Assembly (NCBI RefSeq): GCF_008033445.1
Contig: NZ_VNKO01000005.1
Location: 1 to 64,000 of the forward strand
Source: Vulcaniibacterium gelatinicum
GTDB taxonomy: Bacteria > Pseudomonadota > Gammaproteobacteria > Xanthomonadales > Xanthomonadaceae
Direction: 5' to 3'
Length of the DNA stretch: 64,000 nt
The notes under the pieces are model-generated. The model saw only the letters and a program-made list of their open reading frames with translations. It had not been told where the DNA came from and did not search any database. Below, in pieces: positions 8,449-15,897 of the stretch; position 1 is the first letter of the stretch; each line of letters starts with the position of its first letter. The translations under genes were made by a program, and so were the position numbers.

Positions 8449-8476
8449 AGTATGGGCGCCCTCCCCGGGGTGTCAA
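8449..8476 (-). promoter_or_regulatory. Sigma-70 promoter of pilT-pilU
   Basis: On the minus strand there is a perfect TTGACA (8476-8471), a 16-bp spacer and CATACT (8454-8449). This leaves a leader of about 75 nt ahead of the pilT ATG. The -35 box is within 6 bp of the yggS start codon on the other strand. Confidence 0.75.
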
Positions 8477-8481
8477 CCGCC

Positions 8482-9189
8482 ATGTCAGACAGCTGCGACG
8501 ACGTGCTCAGGCACGCCTTTCGCGAGGTCCTGCAACGGCTTGAGAACGCGGCCCGGCAGTCCGGTCGGCCAGTGCCGCGGCTGCTGGCGGTCGGCAAGAC
8601 CCAGCCGGCGGCGAAGATCGCCGCACTGGCCGCGCTCGGCCAGCGCGCCTTCGGCGAGAACTACGTGCAGGAGGCGCTGGCCAAGCAGGCCACGCTGGGC
8701 GAGGCCGGGCTGGAGTGGCACCTGATCGGACACCTGCAGTCGAACAAGGCGCGCGAGGCGGCGCAGGCCTTCGACTGGGTGCAGACCGTGGACCGGCCGA
8801 AGCTGGTCGCGGCGCTGGCGCGCCACCGCCCACCCGCGCGCGGGCCGCTGAACGTGCTGATCCAGGTGAACATCGACGACGAGGCCAGCAAGCATGGCTG
8901 CCGGCCGGAGCAGGTGGGCGCCCTCGTCGCGGCGATCGCGGCCGAACCGGCGCTGCGCCTGCGCGGGCTGATGGCGATCCCGGCGCCCTGGCCCGAGCCG
9001 GCACGCCGCCGCGAAGCCTTCCGCCGCATGCGGAGCCTGTTCGAGGTGCTGGCCGCCGAGCACCCGGGCGTGGACACCCTGTCCATGGGCATGAGCGACG
9101 ACCTCGAGCTGGCGATCGCCGAAGGCGCGACCCTGGTGCGGGTCGGCACCGCCCTGTTCGGCGCCCGCCCGCCCAAGGCCGCCGCGTGA
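8482..9189 (+). CDS. yggS: PLP homeostasis protein YggS/PROSC
   Basis: A PLP-binding TIM-barrel protein of the YggS/YBL036C/PROSC family that buffers pyridoxal phosphate and has no known catalytic activity. The product is 235 residues from ATG 8482. Lys39 in LLAVGKTQP is the PLP Schiff-base lysine. Other family segments are FGENYVQEA, WHLIGHLQSNKA, VNIDDEASKHGC and SMGMSDDLELAIAEGAT. It lies between pilT and proC in the order widely conserved in proteobacteria, and proC starts 39 bp downstream, probably in the same transcript. Confidence 0.94.
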   Translation: MSDSCDDVLRHAFREVLQRLENAARQSGRPVPRLLAVGKTQPAAKIAALAALGQRAFGENYVQEALAKQATLGEAGLEWHLIGHLQSNKAREAAQAFDWVQTVDRPKLVAALARHRPPARGPLNVLIQVNIDDEASKHGCRPEQVGALVAAIAAEPALRLRGLMAIPAPWPEPARRREAFRRMRSLFEVLAAEHPGVDTLSMGMSDDLELAIAEGATLVRVGTALFGARPPKAAA

Positions 9190-9228
9190 ACCGTGGCGCC
9201 CCTTCCCTCTCCAGCGCAGACTGTGCGC

Positions 9229-10092
9229 ATGACGAATGCTTCCGACACCCCTCTTCAGAGTCCCGGCCCGATCGCCTTCATCGGCGGCGGCAACATGGCG
9301 CGCTGCCTGATCGGCGGGCTGGTCGCCGGCGGACTGGCGCCGGCCGCGATCCGCGTCGCCGAGCCGGTGGAGGCGCTGCGCGAGGCGCTGGCACGCGACT
9401 TCGGCGTGCAGGTGTTCGCCGATGGCGCGCAAGCCGTGGCCGGCGCGCGCACCTGGCTGCTGGCGGTCAAGCCGCAGGTGATGCGCGGGGTGTGCGCGGC
9501 GCTCGCGGACGCCGCGCAGGCAGGGCGGCCGTTGATCGTGTCCATCGCCGCGGGCATCACCTCGGCCCAGCTCGAGCGCTGGCTCGGCGGCGGCCTGGCC
9601 GTGGTGCGGACGATGCCGAACACGCCTGCCCTGCTGCGCGCCGGCGTCACCGGGCTGTACGCCAACCCGCGCGTGGACGCCGACGGCCGCGCGCGTGCGC
9701 AGGCGCTGCTGGCCGCGGCGGGGGCGACGGTGTGGATCGAGGACGAGGCGCTGATGGACGCGGTCACCGCGGTCTCCGGCAGCGGCCCGGCCTACGTGTT
9801 CCTGCTCGCCGAGGCGATGCAGGCCGCGGCCGAGGCCGAAGGCCTGCCGGCCGAGGCCGCGCGTACGCTGGTGCTGCACACCATCCTCGGTGCCGGACGC
9901 ATGCTCACCGAAAGCGGCGAGGCGCCGGCCGAGCTGCGCCGCCGCGTGACCTCGCCCGGCGGCACCACCCAGGCCGCGATCGAGACCTTCGAGGCCGGCG
10001 GCTTCCGCGAACTGGTCGCGCGCGCGATCCATGCCGCGACCGAGCGCGGGCGGCAGTTGTCGGAAAAGGGGTCGGAAAAGGGGTCAGAGTGA
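9229..10092 (+). CDS. proC: Pyrroline-5-carboxylate reductase
   Basis: ProC reduces pyrroline-5-carboxylate to proline with NAD(P)H. The 287-residue product has the Rossmann motif FIGGGNMA (residues 17-24), AVKPQVM, RTMPNTPALL and the C-terminal signature SGSGPAYVFLLAEA with RRRVTSPGGTT. The last residues, roughly from 277, are odd: KGSEKGSE followed by a stop. They are encoded by two 12-bp direct repeats that run into a large palindrome at 10076-10126, so the natural C-terminus seems to have been replaced or extended by repeat DNA. Catalytic segments are intact and the enzyme should be functional. Confidence 0.95.
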   Translation: MTNASDTPLQSPGPIAFIGGGNMARCLIGGLVAGGLAPAAIRVAEPVEALREALARDFGVQVFADGAQAVAGARTWLLAVKPQVMRGVCAALADAAQAGRPLIVSIAAGITSAQLERWLGGGLAVVRTMPNTPALLRAGVTGLYANPRVDADGRARAQALLAAAGATVWIEDEALMDAVTAVSGSGPAYVFLLAEAMQAAAEAEGLPAEAARTLVLHTILGAGRMLTESGEAPAELRRRVTSPGGTTQAAIETFEAGGFRELVARAIHAATERGRQLSEKGSEKGSE

Positions 10093-10126
10093 TTTTCGCT
10101 AGGCGAAAATCACTCTGACCCCTTTT
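10076..10126. repeat. Large perfect palindrome, copy A (GGGGTCAGAGTG family)
   Basis: Two perfect 24-bp arms (10076-10099 and 10103-10126) flank a TAG loop. The outer 15 bp of each arm (AAAGGGGTCAGAGTG) are identical to those of copy B at 16988-17035; the inner arm differs. It sits between convergent genes and contains both of their stop codons: each reads K-G-S-E-stop through its arm. The long GC-then-T stem could end transcription from both sides. It resembles REP-type elements moved by RAYT transposases; no transposase is present here. Confidence 0.85.
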
Positions 10127-11156
10127 CCTCCTTTTCCTCCTTTTCCTCCTTTTCCCCCTTTCGGCACACCGCCGGCGTGCGCGACGCGGCGTCGAGCTCG
10201 CGCCGGGTCTGAGCCAGCCGCTCGCGCCACGGGCCCGTGCCATCGGCGGCGACGCCGTCGAGCACGGCGCGGGCCTCGCGCACGCAGCCCAGCTCGCCGA
10301 GCACGCTGGCCAGGTTGTTCGCCAGCACCGCATCGCCGGGCGCATGGCGCAGGCCGGTGCGGTAATGCGCTGCGGCCTGCGCGCGCCGTCCGGCCTGGTA
10401 GGCCTGGTTGCCGAGCGCAAGGTGCACGCGCGGATCGGCGGGCCAGCGCCGCAATGCCGCGGCGTAGGCCGGTTGCGCCTGCGCCGGCCCGGCCACGGCC
10501 TCGAAATCGGCCACCGCGCGCAGGTAGGTGCCGGCGTCGGCGCGTGCCGGCAGTTCGCCCGGGCGCAGCGCGACGAAGCCCCAGCGTCCGGCCCAGTCCC
10601 AGGTACGCAGGAAGCGCGAGGCGCGCACCGGCAGGGCGCGCTGCGTGCCGCTGTTCAGGATCACCCGGTTGGCGCGCGGATCGGCGCCGACCAGCACCAC
10701 GTAATGCCAGCGCGGCACGCTGCGCACCAGCAGGTTCTGCAGCACCAGCACCGGCCGTCCCGCTTCCAGTTCCGCCACCAGCGCCTCGAGCGTGGGCTCG
10801 ACCGGATGCGGGATGCGGCCGGCGCGGCGCGCGGCGGCGAGCAGTTCGACCTGCAGGCTGCCCTGCCGCGCCGGCAGGTACACCTGCGGCGCGAGCGCCT
10901 CCGGCGCGAGCGGGACGCCGCTCGCACCGAGCACGCCGGCCAGCGCCGCGGGGCCGCAGTGGTGGTCGGTCTGCGGATGGAACGGGACGTCCGCGAGCAG
11001 CACCGGCCGCGCCTGCGCGGTGCTCACCTGTGCCGGCGGAAAAGCCGTGCGCAGGCTCGCGCAGGCGCCGGCGGCCAGGCACACGAGCGCGAGCGCGGCG
11101 CTCCGCCAGCCGGCCGGCGGGCACACCGGATCTCGCGGCGCGTTGGCCTCACGCAC
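10110..11156 (-). CDS. PA2778-type cysteine peptidase lipoprotein with TPR tail
   Basis: A 348-residue exported protein. A hydrophobic leader ends near a lipobox-like LAAGAC (Cys32). Residues about 50-190 form a C39-like papain-fold domain: Cys67 in DHHCGPAALAG, then WHYVVLVGAD supplying the histidine. The C-terminal third contains TPR-like helices (ALRRWPADPRVHLALGNQAY). This matches the PA2778 family of cysteine peptidases, and its upstream neighbour matches PA2779, the usual partner. The GTG start overlaps that gene by 8 nt. The last residues (repeated KEE, then KGSE-stop) come from a 9-bp tandem repeat and palindrome A and are probably not part of the original protein. The substrate is unknown. 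Confidence 0.8.
   Translation of the reverse strand: MREANAPRDPVCPPAGWRSAALALVCLAAGACASLRTAFPPAQVSTAQARPVLLADVPFHPQTDHHCGPAALAGVLGASGVPLAPEALAPQVYLPARQGSLQVELLAAARRAGRIPHPVEPTLEALVAELEAGRPVLVLQNLLVRSVPRWHYVVLVGADPRANRVILNSGTQRALPVRASRFLRTWDWAGRWGFVALRPGELPARADAGTYLRAVADFEAVAGPAQAQPAYAAALRRWPADPRVHLALGNQAYQAGRRAQAAAHYRTGLRHAPGDAVLANNLASVLGELGCVREARAVLDGVAADGTGPWRERLAQTRRELDAASRTPAVCRKGEKEEKEEKEEKGSE
10121..10156. repeat. Tandem 9-bp repeat, four units
   Basis: CCTTTTCCT is repeated three times, followed by a fourth unit with one change (CCTTTTCCC). The array overlaps the right arm of palindrome copy A. Read on the minus strand it encodes the lysine/glutamate-rich tail of the converging lipoprotein gene. 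Slippage would add or remove three residues per unit without a frameshift. Confidence 0.85.
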
Positions 11157-11526
11157 GCTTGAAAATGTCGATCACGCCGGTGAGCTCGAGGATCAGCAGC
11201 ACGATGAACACGATGCCGATCACCGCCAGCGCGCCGTCCCCGCCGGCGGGCAGGGTGTCGAGCCGGCCCTGCACCTGCAGCAGTTCGGCGTCGCTGAGCG
11301 CGGCGATACGGGCGTCGGCCTCGGCCGGGTCCACGCCCAGGCGCAGCATCGCCTGGCGCACGTCGTCGCGGGCGAGCTTCTCGCGCACCTCGCGCTCGGC
11401 CGCCGCGCGCTGCTCGGCCGACAGCGCCTCCTGGGTCGTGATCACCGCCGCGGAGACGTTGGCCGCATAGCCGGAACACACGAGCGACACCGCCACTACG
11501 GGCACCACCACGAACTTGCGGAACAT
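11149..11526 (-). CDS. PA2779 family small exported membrane protein
   Basis: A 125-residue protein of the PA2779 family. An N-terminal signal segment (about residues 4-27, ending VSAAV) is followed by a charged helical region rich in Glu and Arg. A C-terminal transmembrane stretch (ALAVIGIVFIVLLILELTGV) completes it. The start is fixed by a perfect AGGAGGT Shine-Dalgarno 7 nt before ATG 11526. It overlaps the following peptidase gene by 8 nt, and the two families are commonly adjacent. They may form a membrane complex, with this protein as anchor or substrate; that is inference. Confidence 0.82.
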   Translation of the reverse strand: MFRKFVVVPVVAVSLVCSGYAANVSAAVITTQEALSAEQRAAAEREVREKLARDDVRQAMLRLGVDPAEADARIAALSDAELLQVQGRLDTLPAGGDGALAVIGIVFIVLLILELTGVIDIFKRA

Positions 11527-11624
11527 GGCAACACCTCCTGAACGAAGGGGGCCCGGATATGCCACAGCGCTCGTGAAGGCGGCGGAATGCCCGCCGGATG
11601 CCATTCAGCAATGCCGACGCGCCG

Positions 11625-12422
11625 TCAAGGGCGCGGCCGCTGCGCCCAGTCGCGCACGATCCGGGCGATCTCGCGCACGCCCTCGGTCAGCGCCGCCGGG
11701 CCGGGCTGGAGGATGAGCGGCGACTTGATCTCGTGCAGCTCGCCGTCGCGCACCGCCGGGACCGCGTCCCAGCCCGGGCGCGCGGCCACCTTCTCCGGCC
11801 GGAACTTCTTGCCGCACCACGAGCCGAGGATGATGTCCGGCGCGCGCCGCACCACCTCGTCCGGATCGGCCAGGATGCGCGCCTTCGCCAGCGGCTCGGC
11901 CGCGCGCTCGGGGAACACGTCCTCGCCGCCGGCGATGCGGATCAGCTCGGCGACCCAGCGGATGCCGGTGATCGGCGGCTCGTCCCATTCCTCGAAATAC
12001 ACCCGCGGCCGGCGCGGCAGCGTCGCGGCCTGGCGCGCGATCGCGTCCAGTCCGCGGCGCAGCTCGTCGGCGTACGCCTCCGCCTTCGCCCCCGCCCCGA
12101 CCAGCGCGCCGAGCCGGCGGATGTAGTCGAGGATGCCCTCGACGCTGCGGTGGTTGCTGATCCACACCTCCACCCCGTGCCGGATCAGCTCGGCGGCGAT
12201 GTCGGCCTGGATGTCGGAGAAGCCGATCGCGAAATCCGGCTCGAGCTTGAGGATCTCGTCGATCTTCGCGCTGGTGAAGGCGCTGACCTTCGGCTTCTCC
12301 CGGCGCGCGATCGCCGGACGCACGGTGAAGCCGCTGATGCCGACGATGCGGTGCTGCTCGCCGAGCGCGTACAGCGTCTCGGTCGGTTCCTCGGTCAGGC
12401 AGACGATGCGTTGCGGGCCCAT
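11625..12422 (-). CDS. BtuF-like cobalamin/metal-chelate binding protein, no signal peptide
   Basis: A 265-residue member of the periplasmic-binding fold family of BtuF/FepB. It begins directly with RIVCLTEEPTETLYALG and continues with VRPAIARREKPKVSAFTSAK and a C-terminal lobe containing GSWCGKKF. It lacks a hydrophobic signal peptide and no ABC permease or ATPase gene lies near. This resembles the orphan cobalamin-binding proteins often found alone in proteobacteria. It may act in the cytoplasm, or the start may be mis-set, but no alternative start with a signal sequence is visible. It follows pdxH after 15 nt, so the two are probably cotranscribed. Confidence 0.75.
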   Translation of the reverse strand: MGPQRIVCLTEEPTETLYALGEQHRIVGISGFTVRPAIARREKPKVSAFTSAKIDEILKLEPDFAIGFSDIQADIAAELIRHGVEVWISNHRSVEGILDYIRRLGALVGAGAKAEAYADELRRGLDAIARQAATLPRRPRVYFEEWDEPPITGIRWVAELIRIAGGEDVFPERAAEPLAKARILADPDEVVRRAPDIILGSWCGKKFRPEKVAARPGWDAVPAVRDGELHEIKSPLILQPGPAALTEGVREIARIVRDWAQRPRP

Positions 12423-12437
12423 GCGCTCAGGCCCGGC

Positions 12438-13034
12438 TCATGGATACAGCATCCGCTTCGACCAGGCGCCGTCGTCGCCGCGTTCGTACAGCCAGCGCTC
12501 GTGCAGGCGGTACTCGGCGCCGTACCAGAACTCGATCGCGCGCGGCACGATCCGGAAGCCGCTCCAGCGCGGCGGGCGCGGCACCGGCCGGCCCTCGAAC
12601 TCGCGCTCGAAGTGGGCGTAGCGCTGCTCGAACAGCTCGCGCGAGGACAGCGTCTCGGACTGGTGCGAGGCCCACGCGCCGAGCTGGCTGCCGCGCGGGC
12701 GGGTGGCGAAGTAGGCGTCGGCCTCGGCCTCGTCCACGATCTCCACCCCGCCCTCGATCCGCACCTGCACGCCCAGGCGCACCCGCGGCCAGTGGAACAG
12801 CAGCGCGGCCTGCGGGTTGGCCTGCAGCTCGCGGCCCTTGCGCCCGTCGAGGTGGGTGTAGAAGACGAAACCGCGCGCGTCGTGCGCCTTGAGCAGCACG
12901 ATGCGCGCGGAGGGACGGGCATCGGGCGTGGCGGTGGCGACGGTCATCGCGGTGCGGTCGGGCTCGCCGGCGGCGAGCGCCTCGTCGAACAGGCGGTCGA
13001 AGGTGGCCAGCGCCTCGGCGTACAGGTCGGTCAT
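12438..13034 (-). CDS. pdxH: Pyridoxamine 5'-phosphate oxidase
   Basis: PdxH is an FMN enzyme that oxidises pyridoxine or pyridoxamine 5'-phosphate to pyridoxal 5'-phosphate. The 198-residue product has the expected length. It shows FMN/substrate segments such as [20 protein letters not shown] and [19 protein letters not shown] in its centre, and the C-terminal signature [17 protein letters not shown], with [13 protein letters not shown] before it. It is divergent from the glycerate kinase gene, with back-to-back -10 boxes at 13077-13092. Confidence 0.95.
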   Translation of the reverse strand: MTDLYAEALATFDRLFDEALAAGEPDRTAMTVATATPDARPSARIVLLKAHDARGFVFYTHLDGRKGRELQANPQAALLFHWPRVRLGVQVRIEGGVEIVDEAEADAYFATRPRGSQLGAWASHQSETLSSRELFEQRYAHFEREFEGRPVPRPPRWSGFRIVPRAIEFWYGAEYRLHERWLYERGDDGAWSKRMLYP

Positions 13035-13076
13035 GGCGGGCGGGAGGCGGCGCGAACCGCGATGGGGGAAGTGGCG

Positions 13077-13092
13077 ATTGTCGCCTTATCCT
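13077..13092. promoter_or_regulatory. Divergent -10 boxes for pdxH (-) and glycerate kinase (+)
   Basis: On the minus strand GACAAT (13082-13077) could serve pdxH with a leader of about 40 nt. On the plus strand TATCCT (13087-13092) stands 7 nt before the glycerate kinase ATG at 13100. The two boxes are 4 bp apart, so polymerases on the two strands should exclude each other. Confidence 0.45.
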
Positions 13093-13099
13093 TGCGCGC

Positions 13100-13921
13100 A
13101 TGCATCCGTCCCCCGCTGCCGGCCATGCACCGGAATTCGTCGCCGCCGTGCTCGACGACGCGCTCGCCCACGCCTGCCGCGTGTACGCCATCGCCGGCCT
13201 GCAGGGCACCGGCAAGTCCACCCTCGCGGCGCAGATGGCCACGCTCGCGCGCCAGCGCGGCCTGCGCGTGGCGGTGCTGTCCGTGGACGACTTCTACCTC
13301 GACCGCCCCGAGCGCGAGCGGCTCGGGCGCCAGGTGCATCCGCTGCTGGCCACGCGCGGGCCGCCGGGCACGCACGAGGTGGCGCTCGCCTGCGCCACCG
13401 TGGACGGGCTGCTGACCGGCGCACCCACGCCGCTGCCGCAGTTCGACAAGATCGCCGACCGGCGCCTGCCGCAGGCGCAGTGGCCGGTGCTGCCGGGCGC
13501 GGACCTGGTGGTCTTCGAGGGCTGGTTCCTGAAGGTGCCGGCCGAGGCACCGACCGCACTCGCCGCGCCGTGCAACGCGCTCGAGCGCGAGGAGGATCCC
13601 GACGGCACCTGGCGCCGGTACTGCAACGAAGCGCTGGCGCGCGACTACGCGCCGCTGTGGGCGCGGCTGGACCGGCTGCTGTTCCTGCAGCCGCCCGGGT
13701 TCGAGGTGGTACCGGAGTGGCGCTGGCAGCAGGAGTGCACGCTGCAGGCGGCCAATCCCGGGCGACAGGCGATGACCCGGCCGCAGGTGGAGCGCTTCGT
13801 GCAGTTCTTCGAGCGGGTCAGCCGGCAGGCGCTGCGCACGCTGCCGGACATCGCCGACTGGACGGTGCGGCTGGATGCGCGGCGGCGGGTGCTGGACGGC
13901 ATGCCGGCGGCGCTGCGCTAG
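13100..13921 (+). CDS. D-glycerate 3-kinase-like P-loop kinase
   Basis: A 273-residue P-loop kinase with Walker A GLQGTGKST (33-41), VDDFYLDRPER following the second strand, and FEGWFLKVP at about residues 138-146. These segments match the plant-type glycerate kinase (GLYK) family, related to uridine kinase and PanK, which makes 3-phosphoglycerate from D-glycerate. Other GLYK marks are PQFDKIADRR and the PGFEVVPEWRWQQE segment near the C-terminus. Substrate identity rests on family similarity alone. The ATG is 7 nt after a TATCCT -10 box. aroK follows after 10 nt but has its own -10 box. Confidence 0.82.
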   Translation: MHPSPAAGHAPEFVAAVLDDALAHACRVYAIAGLQGTGKSTLAAQMATLARQRGLRVAVLSVDDFYLDRPERERLGRQVHPLLATRGPPGTHEVALACATVDGLLTGAPTPLPQFDKIADRRLPQAQWPVLPGADLVVFEGWFLKVPAEAPTALAAPCNALEREEDPDGTWRRYCNEALARDYAPLWARLDRLLFLQPPGFEVVPEWRWQQECTLQAANPGRQAMTRPQVERFVQFFERVSRQALRTLPDIADWTVRLDARRRVLDGMPAALR

Positions 13922-13924
13922 CAT
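13919..13924 (+). promoter_or_regulatory. -10 box (TAGCAT) of aroK
   Basis: TAGCAT overlaps the stop codon of the upstream kinase gene and lies seven bases before the aroK ATG at 13932. A leaderless aroK-aroB transcript is likely in addition to read-through. Confidence 0.45.
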
Positions 13925-13931
13925 CGCGGCG

Positions 13932-14471
13932 ATGAATCCCGCCCCCAACCTCGTCCTGGTCGGCCCGATGGGCGCCGGCAAGACCCTGGTCGGCACGCAC
14001 CTGGCCGAACGGCTCGGGCTGGCCTTCTGCGATGCCGACCACGAGCTCGAACGCCGCGCCGGCACGAGCGTGCGCGAGCTGTTCGCGCGCGAGGGCGAGG
14101 CCGGGTTCCGCCGCCGCGAGCGCGCGCTGCTGGCCGAGCTGCTCGCCGGCAGCGGACGGATCGTGGCCACCGGCGGCGGTGCGGTGCTCGATCCGGACAA
14201 CCGCCGCCTGCTGCGCACGCGCGGCTTCGTGGTCTGGCTGCAGGCGACGGTGGAGACCCAGCTGCAACGGTTGGCCGAGGACACCGCCCGCCCGCTGCTG
14301 CAGCAAGGCGACCGCGCCGAAGTGCTGGCCCGGCTCGCGCGCGAGCGCGCGCCGCTGTACGCCGAGGTCGCCGACCTGTGCCTGGCCACCGACGCGCTGC
14401 CCCCGGCGGACGCCGCCGAGGCGCTGGCCGCGCTGCTCGACCGCCACTGGCAGCGGGGGGAAGCGGCATGA
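13932..14471 (+). CDS. aroK: Shikimate kinase
   Basis: AroK phosphorylates shikimate at the 3-hydroxyl in aromatic amino acid synthesis. From ATG 13932 the product has 179 residues, the normal size. Walker A is GPMGAGKT (11-18). FCDADHELE provides Asp34 and Asp36 for shikimate and Mg2+ binding. ATGGGAVL is the glycine-rich shikimate loop, and the lid region contains ARPLL. The stop overlaps the aroB start as ATGA, the classical aroK-aroB arrangement. Confidence 0.95.
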   Translation: MNPAPNLVLVGPMGAGKTLVGTHLAERLGLAFCDADHELERRAGTSVRELFAREGEAGFRRRERALLAELLAGSGRIVATGGGAVLDPDNRRLLRTRGFVVWLQATVETQLQRLAEDTARPLLQQGDRAEVLARLARERAPLYAEVADLCLATDALPPADAAEALAALLDRHWQRGEAA

Positions 14472-15556
14472 ACGCGGTGCGCACGGTCGAGGTCGGCGGC
14501 GATGCGCCCTACCCCATCCACATCGGCCCCGGCCTGCTCGGCGACGGCGCGTTGCTGGCGCGCCCCTGGCGCGGCCGGCACGCGCTGGTGGTCAGCGACA
14601 CCCACGTCGCGCCGCTGTACGCGCCGGGCGTGGCCGCGGCGCTGCAGGCGCAGCGGCCGCAGGCACAGGTGCTGGTGAGCTGCGTGCCGGCCGGCGAGGC
14701 GGCCAAGACCCTGGACCACTTCGCCGAACTGGTGCGCGAGCTGGCCGACTTCGGCGCCACCCGCGACGCCTGCGTGTACGCGCTCGGCGGCGGCGTGGTC
14801 GGCGACCTGGCCGGGTTCGCCGCCGCGTGCTGGATGCGCGGCATCGATGTGGTGCAACTGCCGACCACGCTGCTGGCGATGGTGGACTCCTCGGTCGGCG
14901 GCAAGACCGCGGTGGACCTGCCGCAGGGCAAGAACCTGGTCGGCGCGTTCCATCCGCCGCGCGCGGTGCTCGCCGACACCGCGACCCTGCGCACCCTGCC
15001 CGAGCGCGAGCTGCGCGCCGGGCTGGCCGAGGTGGTGAAGTACGGCGCGATCGCGGACGCGCCGTTCCTGGACTGGCTGGAGCGCAACGCCCAGGCCCTG
15101 CTCGCGCGCGACGACGCCGCACTGGCCGAGGCGATCGCGCGCAGCTGCGCGCACAAGGCCGCGATCGTCGAACGCGATCCGCGCGAACACGGCGAGCGCG
15201 CGCTGCTCAACTTCGGCCACACCTTCGCCCACGCGATCGAGGCCGAGCAGGGGTACGGCGGGCTCAACCACGGCGAGGCGGTGGCGGTGGGCATGGTGCT
15301 GGCGGCGCGGCTGTCGGCGCGGCTGGGGCTGGCCGCGCCGGCCGACGCCGAGCGCCTGGCCGCGCTGCTGGCGCGCTTCGGCCTGCCCGTCGCGCTGCCG
15401 CCGGCGCTGGATGCCGAGGCGCTGCTCGCGCGGATGCGGCTGGACAAGAAGGCCCAGGCCGGCGGGCTGCGCTTCGTGCTGTGGGACCGCGCCGGCGCGG
15501 CGCGGGTGGTGGCCGGGGTGGACGAGGACGCGGTGCGGGCGGTGCTGCGGCCATAG
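14468..15556 (+). CDS. aroB: 3-dehydroquinate synthase
   Basis: AroB converts DAHP to 3-dehydroquinate using NAD+ and a divalent metal. The 362-residue product contains the NAD-binding [14 protein letters not shown], the [20 protein letters not shown] segment, LAEVVKYG with Lys and Glu catalytic residues, and the metal-binding histidines in [11 protein letters not shown] and [10 protein letters not shown]. It is translationally coupled to aroK by a 4-nt overlap. A short WGR gene follows 30 bp downstream. Confidence 0.96.
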   Translation: MNAVRTVEVGGDAPYPIHIGPGLLGDGALLARPWRGRHALVVSDTHVAPLYAPGVAAALQAQRPQAQVLVSCVPAGEAAKTLDHFAELVRELADFGATRDACVYALGGGVVGDLAGFAAACWMRGIDVVQLPTTLLAMVDSSVGGKTAVDLPQGKNLVGAFHPPRAVLADTATLRTLPERELRAGLAEVVKYGAIADAPFLDWLERNAQALLARDDAALAEAIARSCAHKAAIVERDPREHGERALLNFGHTFAHAIEAEQGYGGLNHGEAVAVGMVLAARLSARLGLAAPADAERLAALLARFGLPVALPPALDAEALLARMRLDKKAQAGGLRFVLWDRAGAARVVAGVDEDAVRAVLRP

Positions 15557-15574
15557 CCGGGGCCGGCGGCGGCC

Positions 15575-15580
15575 TACAAT
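15575..15580 (+). promoter_or_regulatory. -10 box (TACAAT) of the WGR gene
   Basis: TACAAT stands six bases before ATG 15587. It is one of the cleanest examples of the leaderless geometry in this window. Confidence 0.55.
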
Positions 15581-15586
15581 ACGCGC

Positions 15587-15841
15587 ATGCGCCTGCTGCT
15601 CCAGGAACGTCCGACCGGCCGCGAAGCCCCGCGCTTCGTCCAGCTCATGCTCGAGCGCGACCTGCTCGGCGGCTGGACGCTGGTGCGCGAGACCGGGCAG
15701 ATCGGCGGCCGCAGCACCCTGCGCCGCGAGCAGTTCCTCGACCAGGCCAGCGCCCTGGCCGCGTTCGAGCACGCCCGCGACGTGCAGCTGAAGAAGGGCT
15801 TCCAACTGGTGTTCGCGCAGGGCGCGGAAGCGCCGAAATAG
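15587..15841 (+). CDS. WGR-domain mini-protein
   Basis: An 84-residue protein that appears to be a single WGR domain. The core runs [20 protein letters not shown], then GQIGG, a basic RREQF segment, an alanine-rich helix ([12 protein letters not shown]) and KKGFQLVF near the end. Those elements match the W-G-R fold found in PARPs and in MolR-like proteins, where it binds nucleic acid. Here it has no partner domain. It lies between aroB and hemE but has its own -10 box. Its role is unknown; a small DNA- or RNA-binding protein is the natural guess. Confidence 0.75.
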   Translation: MRLLLQERPTGREAPRFVQLMLERDLLGGWTLVRETGQIGGRSTLRREQFLDQASALAAFEHARDVQLKKGFQLVFAQGAEAPK

Positions 15842-15897
15842 CCCGACCCCGCCCCTTCCCGCGCGGGAGGGCACGTCCATTCCACCGCGAGGCTCCC

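Noticed and set aside
10121-10156. Short tandem array considered as a CRISPR
   Set aside because: Units are 9 bp and contiguous, with no spacers and no cas genes.
14032-15897. Upstream extension of the hemE reading frame
   Set aside because: The frame is open through aroK and aroB but encodes Arg/Ala-rich low-complexity sequence. The TTG at 15898 with GAGG gives the correct HemE length.
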